DNA from: an uncultured Clostridia bacterium
Lineage (GTDB): Bacteria; Bacillota; Clostridia; Christensenellales; Pumilibacteraceae
Direction of reading: 5' to 3'
Assembly: GCA_934229275.1 (NCBI GenBank)
Contig: CAKQDN010000016.1
Coordinates: 1-39,516, forward strand
DNA length: 39,516 bases
Shown: positions 14,597 through 23,317 of the stretch, one piece after another
Layout: each line of letters opens with the position of its first letter
Numbering within the stretch: position 1 is the stretch's first letter
Program-made: the position numbers and the translations under genes
The notes under the pieces: model-generated
Databases searched by the model: none
Told to the model about the DNA's origin: nothing
The model's input: only the letters and a program-made list of their open reading frames with translations

Positions 14597-15913
14597 TTAC
14601 AGAACGGGGAATCCTGCTTTCGTGTGCGCTTCGATGAGTTCGTCGCACATAGCGATAATATCGTCTATCGACAGTTCCGCACCGGTATGCGGATCGAGCA
14701 TAGCCGCCTGATAGACGTGCTCGCGCTTTCTCGTCACGGCTGCTTCGATGGTAAGCAACTGGCAGTTGACGTCGAGCATGTTCATAGCGGCGCACTGAAC
14801 GGGCAGTCTGCCGACGTGCGAAGGATGAATTCCGTTGCCGTCCACAAGGCAGGGCACTTCGACGCATGCGTCGGAAGGCAGGTTGTCGATTAATCCCGTG
14901 TTGAGTACGTTGCCGCCGATTTTATAAGCATTATTTGTGACCATGGCTTCCATAATGCGTGACGCGTACTCGCGCGAACGCTCGTGCTTTATGTCGCCGC
15001 CGTTCAAAAGTTCCTTTTTCTGCTTTTCCCAATCGGCGATCTGCTTGATGCAGCGACGGGGATATTCGTCGAGCGGAATATTGAATTTGTCGATAAGTTC
15101 GGGGTACTTTGACTTGATGTAGAAATAGTTGTACTCGGCGTTATGCTCGCTGCTTTCGGTGCAGTAGTATCCCAGTTTGTCCATATAGTCGAATCGTACC
15201 ATGTCGCCGTGCTTTTCGGACGCGTTTTTGAGTTTTGCCCTTCTCTTGATTTCGGGATAAAGATCAACGCCGTTCTTGTCCTTGATTTCCAGCAGCCAGC
15301 CCATGTGGTTGATGCCGGCGATGAGTTCGCTGCCCACTTCGACGTCTTTCATGTTCACGCCTTCGAGCAACGCTTTCGAGCAGACCTGAACGCTGTGACA
15401 CAGTCCCACCGTTTTCACGCCGGTGTAGCGCTGCATATAGCCCGAAAGAATCGCCATCGGGTTGGTGTAGTTGAGAAACCATGCGTCCGGGCATACTTCT
15501 TCCATATCGCGGGCAAAGTCTTCCAAAACGCGGATGGTGCGCAGTCCGCGGAACACGCCGCCTATTCCCAGCGTATCGCCGATGGTCTGGCGCAGACCGT
15601 ACTTTTTGGGCACTTCGAAGTCGATAATAGTGCAAGGATCGTAGCCGCCCACCTGAATGGCGTTGACGACGAATCTCGCTCCTCGCAGAGCGTCCTTGCG
15701 CTGCTCGACGCCCAGATATTTTTCTATTCTCGCTTTCCCCTCATTGTATTTGTTATTAAGCGCGGTGATGACGAGATAGGACTCTTCGAGGCGATTTTTG
15801 TCGATGTCGTACAGCGCGATTTCGCAGTCACGAAGGCTTTCGGTCAAAAGCGTGTCGCCCAGAACGTTTTTGCAGAATATGGTGCTGCCTGCTCCCATAA
15901 ACGTAATTTTCAT
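14597..15913 (-). CDS. Glycoside hydrolase family 4, alpha-galactosidase/alpha-glucosidase-like
   Basis: GH4 enzymes hydrolyse glycosides by an NAD- and Mn-dependent oxidation-elimination mechanism. The protein has 438 residues, the family size. The dinucleotide-binding start is KITFMGAGSTIF (2-13). FLNYTNPMA, then LCHSVQ with the metal-binding Cys, and GINHMGW with the metal-binding His are all present. The CHSVQ form points to the alpha-galactosidase/alpha-glucosidase branch rather than the 6-phospho-beta-glucosidases; the exact sugar is not clear. AAGGAG precedes the ATG. It stands alone between its own promoter and terminator, with no sugar transporter adjacent. Confidence 0.9.
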   Translation of the reverse strand: MKITFMGAGSTIFCKNVLGDTLLTESLRDCEIALYDIDKNRLEESYLVITALNNKYNEGKARIEKYLGVEQRKDALRGARFVVNAIQVGGYDPCTIIDFEVPKKYGLRQTIGDTLGIGGVFRGLRTIRVLEDFARDMEEVCPDAWFLNYTNPMAILSGYMQRYTGVKTVGLCHSVQVCSKALLEGVNMKDVEVGSELIAGINHMGWLLEIKDKNGVDLYPEIKRRAKLKNASEKHGDMVRFDYMDKLGYYCTESSEHNAEYNYFYIKSKYPELIDKFNIPLDEYPRRCIKQIADWEKQKKELLNGGDIKHERSREYASRIMEAMVTNNAYKIGGNVLNTGLIDNLPSDACVEVPCLVDGNGIHPSHVGRLPVQCAAMNMLDVNCQLLTIEAAVTRKREHVYQAAMLDPHTGAELSIDDIIAMCDELIEAHTKAGFPVL

Positions 15914-15962
15914 TTTTATTTCTCCTTATCGTTTTGTTATTCACGTCTTTGCGTGTAACTAC

Positions 15963-15991
15963 ATTATAGCACGAAAAAAGCCCGATTACAA
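15963..15991 (-). promoter_or_regulatory. Sigma-A promoter of the GH4 gene, overlapping a terminator
   Basis: Minus strand: -35 TTGTAA (15986-15991), 17-base spacer, -10 TATAAT (15963-15968). The -35 lies inside the loop and inner stem of the ABC-F operon terminator, so the two elements share bases. Confidence 0.75.
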
Positions 15992-16001
15992 GCATCGGAC
16001 T
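15973..16001 (-). terminator. Terminator of the parE-parC-ABC-F operon
   Basis: On the minus strand AGTCCGAT pairs with ATCGGGCT (arms 15994-16001 and 15979-15986, one G-U pair) around a seven-base loop, followed by TTTTTCG. It ends the transcript about 95 bases past the ABC-F stop. Confidence 0.85.
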
Positions 16002-16095
16002 TTATTTTTATTTAATGATTTGTTCGTTTTTATTAACGATTTGTAAGGATCGCGGAAAAACGCACCCGTATTCGCTGTTTTGCGACTTACTTTCT

Positions 16096-17643
16096 CTATA
16101 ACTGTTTAAGAGTGAGCGTTTTGTCGCACACGCTTTCGGCAAACGCCTTGTCGTGGCTGACGAGAATAAGCGCGCCTTCGTACTCGGCGATCGCCTTTTG
16201 CAGACTTTCTTTTGCCTTGACGTCGAGATGATTGGTCGGCTCGTCGAGAATGAGGATATTGCTCGTGACGTTCATGATGGTAAGCAGTCGTATGCGAACC
16301 TGTTCTCCGCCGGACAGCGTTTTGACGTTTTGCAGCGACATTTCGCCCTTTATTCCCACGCGCGCGAGTTGCGAACGTATTTCCTTCTGATTGAACCGCG
16401 GAAAGCAGTCGCTTATATAATTGAACGCGTTGGTGTCCTGCTCGCGGAATTTAAGGTCCTGTTCGAGGTACGCCGGGCGAGCCGCGATATGGAAAGAAAA
16501 CGAGCCCGACAGCGGCGGAATTATGCCCATGAGCGTTTTTAAAAGCGTACTTTTGCCGATTCCGTTCGCGCCTCGGATCCACAGTTTCGTGTCGCCGCGC
16601 ATTTCGAAGTTAATCGGCGGCAGGAGCGGCTGATCGTACCCCACTTCGAGGTCTTTTACCGACAGCATTTCCTTGGTGTTGAGCATTTCGCACGGGAAAG
16701 AAAAATGGCTTTCGAGAATGGTCGTCGGCTTTGCCATGACGTCGATGCGTTCGAGCATTTTTTTGCGGCTGTTCGCCATACCGGCGGTTGCCGCGCGCGC
16801 TTTGTTTCGGTTTATATAGTCCTCCATGCGCTTGATTTCGGCTTGCTGACGCTCGTAGTCCTCGGCGTACTGCTTAACCGCCATTTCGTGCTGAGCGACG
16901 AATTGCGTGTAGTTGCCGGAGTATTTGCGGATCGAGCCGTTTTCTATGCTGACTATGCAGTCGCACACGGCGTCGAGAAAGTCGGTGTCGTGCGAGATAA
17001 CCATATAAGTTTTCTTTACGGAAACGAGGTATTTTTCCAGCCATTCGATATGTTCGACGTCCAGAAAGTTGGTCGGCTCGTCCAGAAGCATTACGTCGGG
17101 ATTTTCGAGAATGAGTTTCGTGAGCATGACTTTCGCGCGCTGACCGCCCGAGAGCGTCCCGATGACTTTATCCAGTCCGAGCGCCGCGACGCCCAAGCCG
17201 CCGGCGACTTTTTTAATGCGCGAATCGATTTCGTAAAAACCCTCGTTTTCCAGTTGTTCGAGCATGCGGTTGCTGCGGTTTATCATCTTTTCGAGTTCGT
17301 TTTCGTCGGTTACCGACGCCATTTCCTCGTAGAGCGCGGACAACTTTTTATCCACGTCGTAGAGATAGTCGAACGCCGTTTTAAGGTATTCCATGATAGT
17401 CAGGCTGCGGTCGATGTCGGCGTGCTGATCGAGATAGTCGTAGCGTATTCCGCCGTGCCATATGACTTCGCCCTCGTCGTAACTTATGTTACCTGCGATT
17501 ATGTTTATAAAAGTACTTTTGCCGGCGCCGTTAAGTCCGACTATGCCGACGTGTTCGCCGTTATTGATGTCGAACGAGGCGTTTTTGAAAAGTTGCTTGT
17601 CCTCGAAAGTATGCGACAGGTTGTTGATTTTAAGTATACTCAA
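16096..17643 (-). CDS. ABC-F family ATPase (YbiT/YkpA-like)
   Basis: A 515-residue cytosolic protein with two ABC ATPase domains and no membrane segments, the ABC-F layout; members act on the ribosome as translation factors or antibiotic-protection proteins. Domain 1 has Walker A GLNGAGKST (36-44), signature LSGGQ and Walker B VMLLDEPTNFLD. The inter-domain linker (about 240-310) is a charged helical hairpin. Domain 2 has GANGIGKST, LSGGEQ and ILILDEPTNHLD. Both catalytic Glu residues are intact. The start must be the TTG at 17643: an in-frame stop lies directly before it and GAGGAG is seven bases upstream. It follows parC by 26 bases. The housekeeping YbiT/YkpA type is more likely than a drug-protection factor. 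Confidence 0.92.
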   Translation of the reverse strand: MSILKINNLSHTFEDKQLFKNASFDINNGEHVGIVGLNGAGKSTFINIIAGNISYDEGEVIWHGGIRYDYLDQHADIDRSLTIMEYLKTAFDYLYDVDKKLSALYEEMASVTDENELEKMINRSNRMLEQLENEGFYEIDSRIKKVAGGLGVAALGLDKVIGTLSGGQRAKVMLTKLILENPDVMLLDEPTNFLDVEHIEWLEKYLVSVKKTYMVISHDTDFLDAVCDCIVSIENGSIRKYSGNYTQFVAQHEMAVKQYAEDYERQQAEIKRMEDYINRNKARAATAGMANSRKKMLERIDVMAKPTTILESHFSFPCEMLNTKEMLSVKDLEVGYDQPLLPPINFEMRGDTKLWIRGANGIGKSTLLKTLMGIIPPLSGSFSFHIAARPAYLEQDLKFREQDTNAFNYISDCFPRFNQKEIRSQLARVGIKGEMSLQNVKTLSGGEQVRIRLLTIMNVTSNILILDEPTNHLDVKAKESLQKAIAEYEGALILVSHDKAFAESVCDKTLTLKQL

Positions 17644-17669
17644 TTATCGCTCCTCGCGCTGTGATGCTT

Positions 17670-20102
17670 TTATTCTTCCGCTTCGGTTTTGTATATATAC
17701 GTTTTTTCCAGACCCGTGCAGCCGCGTACGAGCGGTTTTCCGGGCGTAGTTCTGCTCTGAACGGGCAGATCCTCGGTTTCGAACTGCGAGAGATAGTCGT
17801 CGTCCACGTCTAAAACTATGGTATAGGGCACGGTAACGTACGAAGCGAATATTATCTTACTGCCCGTTTTTTCTTTGAGGTCGAAAATCTTGAAGCCCTT
17901 GCGGTAGCGCGCCATGGGTTCGATGCTGCCGACCGGGATACGCTTTGCGTTGCTCTTATCGGTGATAAGCACGACTTCACCGTCCTCGCTGACCTGCATT
18001 GCGGCAAGCACTTCGTCGCCGTCGTTGAGCGAAATGGCTTTTACTCCGCCGGCTATTCTGCCCTGAACGGGAATATCGCTCATGTCGGCGTTTAAGCACA
18101 TGCCTTTCTCGGTGACGAGCAGCAGCGTGACTTCCTTCTTTTCCTCTTCTATGCCGACCACGCTGTCGCCGTCTTTGAGTTTAACCGCCTGAAAAGACGA
18201 TTTCGCAACGTCATATTCCGCCCAGTCGCTCTTTTTGACGAGACCGTTTTTAGTGTAGAACAGCAGTCTGCCGGCAGGCATTTTTTCGCCGATCGCGCGC
18301 ATGAACAGCACTTTTTCGTTCTTGTCCGCGGCAGGCAGAATATTCTTGCTCGGCGAGCCGTTTTCTCTCCAACGGCACTCGGGCAGGCTTTCGGGATCGA
18401 TTTTATAGCAGTTGCCCGTATTCGTGAACGCCAAAAGAGTCTGATCGTGCTTGAACGGCGTTATCACCGAGCATATTTCGCCGCGAACGGTGCTGTCGCC
18501 GAATTTACGCGTCGAACGGGCAAAACTCTTTTCGCCCATACGCTTGAACGCGCCGGTAATCGTATACATCGCGACTCCGTCTTCGACGAGCGGCTCTTTT
18601 GCTCCCGAAGGCACTTCGTAGTCGTCGAGAGAATTTATTATAACGCTCTTACGGGGCGTTTTGAATGCTTTTTTGATGGACAGCATTTCCTCTTTTACCA
18701 CTTCCATCTGCAACTTTTTGGAGCCGAGAATGGCGGTGAGGCGTGCGATACGCTCGCGCAGTTCTTTGAGTTCCTGCTCGAGTTTGTACACTTCGAGGTG
18801 AGTAAGGCGAGCAAGTCTGAGGTCGAGGATGGCGTCCGCCTGACGCTCGGACAGGTTGAATTTGCGGCGCAGATTGTCGCGCGCCTCGGGCGTGGACTTG
18901 CTGTTTTTGATGACTTTGACCACCGCGTCGATATTGTTGACGGCGATGACCAGTCCTTCGAGAATATGCTCGCGGCGTTTTGCGGCGTCGAGTTCGCACT
19001 TGGTGCGCTTTACGACGTAGTCGCGCTGATACTTGACGTAGTAGTCGAGGATCTGAATAAGTCCCAGCACCTGCGGTTTTCCGTCGGCTATGGCGACCAT
19101 ATTGATACCGTACGACACGGACAGTTGCGTCGCCTTAAAAAGCATTTCGAGAATGGGCTTGTAGTTGCAGTCTTTTTTGATTTTTATTACGCAGCGCGTT
19201 CCGTTTCTGTCCGATTCGTCGGTGATGTCGCTTATGCCCAAAAGTACGCCTTTTTTCTCGTCGCGCAGTTTGGAAATGGTTTCCAGAAGCAGCGCGCGGT
19301 TGACCTGATAGGGCAGTTCGTCGATTACGACGTTGGTTTTTTCGTACTCGCCGGGCTCGACGTGAATTTTCGCGCGGATGGTTATTTTACCCTTACCCGT
19401 TTCGTACGCCTGACGCAGTCCGTCGCCGCCGACTATGTAACCGCCGGTCGGGAAATCGGGACCTTTCATGACCTTCATCAGTTCTTTAAGCGTGATTTTC
19501 GGATCGTCGATATACTTCACGGCGGCATCGATAGCCTCGCCGAGGTTGTGCGTCGGGATATTGGTGGCAAAGCCTATCGCGATTCCGCTCGCACCGTTTA
19601 CCAAAAGGTTTGGGAATCTTCCGGGAAGCAGAGCCGGTTCTTTGAGTTGGTCGTCGAAATTGCTGTTCCAGGGGACTATTTCGTCGTCGGGCGAGCCCAT
19701 TCCCTTCATCATTTCGACCGCGAGCGGCGTTAAACGGCACTCGGTGTAACGCATTGCAGCCGCGCCGTTTCCGTCCACGTCGCCGAAGTTACCCTGACCG
19801 TCCACGAGCGTCGCACCCATATTGAAGGGCTGAGCAAGACGGACGAGCGCCTGATAGACCGACGAGTCGCCGTGCGGATGATATTTACCGAGGCAGTCGC
19901 CGACCACTCTCGCGCATTTTTTGTACGGCTTGTCGGGCGTTAAACCCAGTTCCATCATATCGAACAGAATTCTGCGCTGAACGGGTTTAAGTCCGTCCTC
20001 GACGCGCGGCAAAGCACGGTCGAGAATTACGCACTCGGAATAAGGGATCATGGACTCGTGCATGACCTCTTCCATGGTTTTTATAATGTAATTATGCTCC
20101 AT
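17670..20102 (-). CDS. parC: DNA topoisomerase IV subunit A (ParC-like)
   Basis: The DNA-cleaving subunit of a type IIA topoisomerase. It has 810 residues. The catalytic Tyr is Tyr119 in MRYTECR; the winged-helix quinolone region is GKYHPHGDSSVYQ (72-84). The C-terminal beta-pinwheel (about 500-810) lacks the QRRGGKG GyrA box; the aligned place reads STRKFGDST, so I call topoisomerase IV rather than gyrase. Numbering matches E. coli ParC: Ser80 is kept, but Glu84 is Gln. It starts 14 bases after parE with GGAG before the ATG and is followed by the ABC-F gene in the same operon. Gyrase-type activity cannot be excluded by sequence alone. Confidence 0.88.
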   Translation of the reverse strand: MEHNYIIKTMEEVMHESMIPYSECVILDRALPRVEDGLKPVQRRILFDMMELGLTPDKPYKKCARVVGDCLGKYHPHGDSSVYQALVRLAQPFNMGATLVDGQGNFGDVDGNGAAAMRYTECRLTPLAVEMMKGMGSPDDEIVPWNSNFDDQLKEPALLPGRFPNLLVNGASGIAIGFATNIPTHNLGEAIDAAVKYIDDPKITLKELMKVMKGPDFPTGGYIVGGDGLRQAYETGKGKITIRAKIHVEPGEYEKTNVVIDELPYQVNRALLLETISKLRDEKKGVLLGISDITDESDRNGTRCVIKIKKDCNYKPILEMLFKATQLSVSYGINMVAIADGKPQVLGLIQILDYYVKYQRDYVVKRTKCELDAAKRREHILEGLVIAVNNIDAVVKVIKNSKSTPEARDNLRRKFNLSERQADAILDLRLARLTHLEVYKLEQELKELRERIARLTAILGSKKLQMEVVKEEMLSIKKAFKTPRKSVIINSLDDYEVPSGAKEPLVEDGVAMYTITGAFKRMGEKSFARSTRKFGDSTVRGEICSVITPFKHDQTLLAFTNTGNCYKIDPESLPECRWRENGSPSKNILPAADKNEKVLFMRAIGEKMPAGRLLFYTKNGLVKKSDWAEYDVAKSSFQAVKLKDGDSVVGIEEEKKEVTLLLVTEKGMCLNADMSDIPVQGRIAGGVKAISLNDGDEVLAAMQVSEDGEVVLITDKSNAKRIPVGSIEPMARYRKGFKIFDLKEKTGSKIIFASYVTVPYTIVLDVDDDYLSQFETEDLPVQSRTTPGKPLVRGCTGLEKTYIYKTEAEE

Positions 20103-20116
20103 TTATATTCTCCGTA

Positions 20117-22063
20117 TCAGTTGGTTGCGGTGAAGTTGTCCTGCTTGTTGAAGTTGGCATGCTCGACGATGTAGGCTTTGCGAAGGTCTACGGCGTCGCC
20201 CATGAGCGTGGAAACGAGCAGTTCCGCTTCGGCGGCTTCCTCGATGGTAACCTGAATCATTTCTCTTCTTTCGGGGTCGAGCGTGGTTTGCCACAGTTGC
20301 TCGGCGTTCATTTCTCCCAAGCCTTTATAACGCTGAATTTCCGCTTTACCGTACTCTTTTTTCTTCTTTTCCAACTCTTCGTCGGTGTAGAGATACTCGG
20401 TTTTGTCCTTTTTGGAAATGCGGTACAGCGGCGGCATACCTATGTACACATGCCCCTGCGTGATGAGTTCGCGCATGTAGCGATAGAAGAACGTAAGAAG
20501 AATACAACGGATGTGCATACCGTCCTGATCGGCATCGGACAGAATTACGACTTTGTGGTACTTTAAGTTGTCCACGTTGAAACTATCGCCTATGCCGGCG
20601 CCGAGAGCGGAAATAATGGTGCGTATTTCCTCGTTTGCAAGCACCTGATCGATACGCTTTTTCTCTGCGTTGAGCGGTTTGCCGCGCAGGGGCAGAATAG
20701 CCTGATAGGCGCGGTTTCTCGCCTGAGTACAGGTGCCGCCTGCCGAATTACCCTCGACGATGAACAGTTCGTTGAGTTCGGGCTTTTTACCCGTGCAGTT
20801 TTTAAGTTTGCCGATCGTGTTGAAACTGTCGATACTGTTTTTCTGACGGACGAGTTCTTTTTCTCTTCTCGCCGCTTCTCTGACTTTTGCGGCAAGCACG
20901 GCTTTTTTGAGTATTATTTCGGCGATTCCGCGGTTTTTCTTGAAAAACGCGGTAAGACAGTCGGTCGTAATCGCGTCGCAAGCCGCTTTTGCTTCGGTGT
21001 TGCCCAGTTTGGTTTTAGTCTGCCCTTCGAACTGAACGTTGTTCATTTTCACCGACAGTACGACCGTGATACCCTCGCGGTAGTCGTCGCCGAGCAGGTT
21101 TTCGTCCTTTTCTTTAAGCACGCCTATTGTTCTGGCGACGTCGTTAAGTACTTTGGTTAGCGCGCCTTTAAAGCCCGTTTCGTGAGTGCCGCCCTCGCTG
21201 GTGGGGATGTTGTTGACGTACGAGAAAAAGTTTTCGGTGTACGCGTCGGTATACTGAAAAGCGACTTCGAGATCTATTCCGTCCTTTTCGCCCTCGAAAT
21301 ACACGGGCGGATCGAACGCGGCGGTTTTGGTTTCGTTGAGATATTTTACGAAGTCGATTATTCCGCCCTCGTAGCAGTATTCGCGGACGAGATGCCCGCT
21401 GCCCATGGGAACGCGTTCGTCTTCCAGAATTATATGGACGCCCTTATTTAGGAAAGCGAGTTCTTTAAGGCGTTTGGATATGGTGTCGGTGTTGAATTTG
21501 ACCGTTTCGAAAATGCGGTCGTCGGGATAGAAGCGGACGAACGTACCCGTTTTGTCGGTTTTTCCGACCACTTCGAGATGCCTTTTAACGACGCCGCCCT
21601 TGACGTTGCCTTTCCCGTCGTCCACGCTTTCGAAGTCCATCGCGTAGACTTTTTTGTTTTTATATACTTCGACGTGCAGACTGCGCGAAAGAGCGTTGGT
21701 TACCGACGCGCCCACGCCGTGCAGACCGCCCGAATGAGCGTAGTTGCTGCTGTCGAATTTTCCGCCGGCGTGCAACTGCGTGAACACGACTTCGACGCCG
21801 CTTACCTTCTGAACGGGGTGAATGTCGACGGGGATTCCTCTTCCGTTATCCTCGACCGAAGCCGAGCCGTCCTCGTACAGTTTTACGCGTATGGTATCGC
21901 CGTAGCCGTTGGCTATTTCGTCCATACTGTTATCCACTATTTCCCACAAAATATGGTGCAGACCTTTAACGCCGGTCGTACCGATATACATACCGGGACG
22001 CAGACGAACGGCGTCCAGACCTTCCAGCACGCGTATATTTTCCGCTTTATATTCCTTTGCCAT
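20117..22063 (-). CDS. parE: DNA topoisomerase IV subunit B (ParE-like)
   Basis: The ATPase subunit of the type IIA topoisomerase. It has 648 residues. The GHKL ATPase site shows EIVDNSMDE (41-49), DNGRGIPV (72-79) and the lid SGGLHGVGAS (111-120). The TOPRIM domain has VEGNSAGG (436-443) and the metal-binding DADQD (510-514). The C-terminal QRYKGLGEMN and LMGDAVDLRK blocks are normal. The usual EGDSAG is EGNSAG, with Asn439 at the position of E. coli GyrB Asp426. The loop after it (TCTQARNR) also diverges from the common SAKQGRDR. AGGAG lies before the ATG, with a strong sigma-A promoter upstream. It heads the parE-parC-ABC-F operon; recF is not adjacent. Confidence 0.9.
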   Translation of the reverse strand: MAKEYKAENIRVLEGLDAVRLRPGMYIGTTGVKGLHHILWEIVDNSMDEIANGYGDTIRVKLYEDGSASVEDNGRGIPVDIHPVQKVSGVEVVFTQLHAGGKFDSSNYAHSGGLHGVGASVTNALSRSLHVEVYKNKKVYAMDFESVDDGKGNVKGGVVKRHLEVVGKTDKTGTFVRFYPDDRIFETVKFNTDTISKRLKELAFLNKGVHIILEDERVPMGSGHLVREYCYEGGIIDFVKYLNETKTAAFDPPVYFEGEKDGIDLEVAFQYTDAYTENFFSYVNNIPTSEGGTHETGFKGALTKVLNDVARTIGVLKEKDENLLGDDYREGITVVLSVKMNNVQFEGQTKTKLGNTEAKAACDAITTDCLTAFFKKNRGIAEIILKKAVLAAKVREAARREKELVRQKNSIDSFNTIGKLKNCTGKKPELNELFIVEGNSAGGTCTQARNRAYQAILPLRGKPLNAEKKRIDQVLANEEIRTIISALGAGIGDSFNVDNLKYHKVVILSDADQDGMHIRCILLTFFYRYMRELITQGHVYIGMPPLYRISKKDKTEYLYTDEELEKKKKEYGKAEIQRYKGLGEMNAEQLWQTTLDPERREMIQVTIEEAAEAELLVSTLMGDAVDLRKAYIVEHANFNKQDNFTATN

Positions 22064-22097
22064 CGATTTCTCCTATATAGAGTGGTTTTACCGAATT

Positions 22098-22126
22098 ATT
22101 ATACCATATTTAGAGGAATTTTTCAA
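22098..22126 (-). promoter_or_regulatory. Sigma-A promoter of parE-parC-ABC-F
   Basis: Minus strand: -35 TTGAAA (22121-22126), 17-base spacer, -10 TATAAT (22098-22103), leader of about 28 bases with AGGAG. Confidence 0.85.
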
Positions 22127-22159
22127 GGCTTTGACGGCATAAAAGCGTTTTTTACTTAA

Positions 22160-22200
22160 ATTCCGCGTCAAAAACGCATATACGGCGCTTAGCGCGGAAT
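22160..22200. promoter_or_regulatory. Inverted repeat upstream of murG
   Basis: ATTCCGCG (22160-22167) and CGCGGAAT (22193-22200) are perfect eight-base inverted repeats 25 bases apart in the parE/murG divergent region. I see no consensus promoter for murG, so this may be an operator or a leader hairpin. Function unknown. Confidence 0.4.
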
Positions 22201-22243
22201 AACTTTATAGCGTGGCAGACACAATAATCACGGAGAATCGAAT

Positions 22244-23290
22244 ATGAAGAGAATAGTTCTTTCCGGCGGCGGCACGGCAGGGCATGTAATACCCAACCTC
22301 GCGCTGCTTCCTTTTCTCGAAGGCAACGAAATACACTATATAGGCTCCGGCGGAATGGAAAAGAATCTGGTTAAGTCGTCCGGCGTTATTTATCACGAAA
22401 TTCCGAGCGTGAAACTGGTTCGGAAACTTTCTTTTTCCACTTTCGGAGTGCCTTTTAAGTTACTCGGCTGCGTGCGCGCGGCAAGAAAAGCGCTTAGTGA
22501 AATTCATCCCGACGTCGTTTTCTCCAAGGGCGGATACGTCGCGCTCCCGGTCGCCCTCGCGACAAGCGGAAAAACGCCGCTCATTCTGCACGAGAGCGAC
22601 TGCACGCAGGGACTTGCGAACAAACTGTCCTACCCGAAGTGCGACCGGCTTTTAACTTCTTTCGACCGTATTCGTAAAAACAAAGCCGAGTGCGTCGGCG
22701 CGCCGATAAGACGCTCGCTCTACCTCGGCAACGCGGATAAAGCGAGAAGCGAGTGCGGATTCAGCGGCAGAAAAAAAGTTCTGCTGGCGTTCGGCGGTTC
22801 GCTCGGAGCGAAAAGCATACGCGACGCCGTTCGCAAAAACGCGAACGCTTTAACCGAAAAATACGACGTGGTTTTAGTTACCGGAGCGGACGGCGCGGAC
22901 GGGCGATTGACTCGCGACGGCTGGGCAGAAAAAGAATTTTTGCAAAACATACCCGACTATTTCGCGCTTGCGGACGCGGTTATTTCGAGAGGCGGCTCGA
23001 ATTCGCTGTTCGAACTGATGGCGCTTAAAAAACCGACGCTTTGTATTCCGCTCCCCAAGGGCGTGAGCCGCGGCGATCAGATAGACAACGCGGCGTATTT
23101 TTCGGAAAAAGGCTGCATAGAAGTGCTGCCGGACGGCGAATATCTCGCGGACAATCTGATGTCGGCGATTGCAGGCGTCGAGCAGAACGAAAAAAGCCTT
23201 CGCAAAAACATGCAAAGGCTTAAAGGTATCGACGGAACGAGGGAAATAGCGCGGCGTATTCTTGCCGCGGCGAACGGCGAAAAATTTTAG
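22244..23290 (+). CDS. murG: Lipid II synthase glycosyltransferase MurG
   Basis: Transfers GlcNAc from UDP-GlcNAc to undecaprenyl-PP-MurNAc-pentapeptide on the inner face of the membrane, making lipid II. It is a 348-residue GT-B glycosyltransferase. The glycine loop is GGGTAGHVIPN (8-18), FSKGGYVALPV follows, and GGSLGAKSIR opens the second domain. The donor site is ISRGGSNSLFELMALKKP followed by SRGDQIDNA. This layout matches the firmicute MurG subtype encoded outside the dcw cluster. GGAG precedes the ATG. It runs plus, divergent from parE and convergent with the DHOD-like gene with only 27 bases between stops and no clear terminator. Whether the genome has a second murG in a dcw cluster cannot be seen. 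Confidence 0.92.
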   Translation: MKRIVLSGGGTAGHVIPNLALLPFLEGNEIHYIGSGGMEKNLVKSSGVIYHEIPSVKLVRKLSFSTFGVPFKLLGCVRAARKALSEIHPDVVFSKGGYVALPVALATSGKTPLILHESDCTQGLANKLSYPKCDRLLTSFDRIRKNKAECVGAPIRRSLYLGNADKARSECGFSGRKKVLLAFGGSLGAKSIRDAVRKNANALTEKYDVVLVTGADGADGRLTRDGWAEKEFLQNIPDYFALADAVISRGGSNSLFELMALKKPTLCIPLPKGVSRGDQIDNAAYFSEKGCIEVLPDGEYLADNLMSAIAGVEQNEKSLRKNMQRLKGIDGTREIARRILAAANGEKF

Positions 23291-23317
23291 TCGGGACTTC
23301 CCCTCGGGTTAATTTTA

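Noticed and set aside
17670..22063. Naming the topoisomerase pair gyrA/gyrB
   Set aside because: The A subunit lacks the QRRGGKG GyrA box and the numbering of its active-site region fits ParC. The B subunit's order and lid sequence fit ParE, though activity cannot be proven from sequence.
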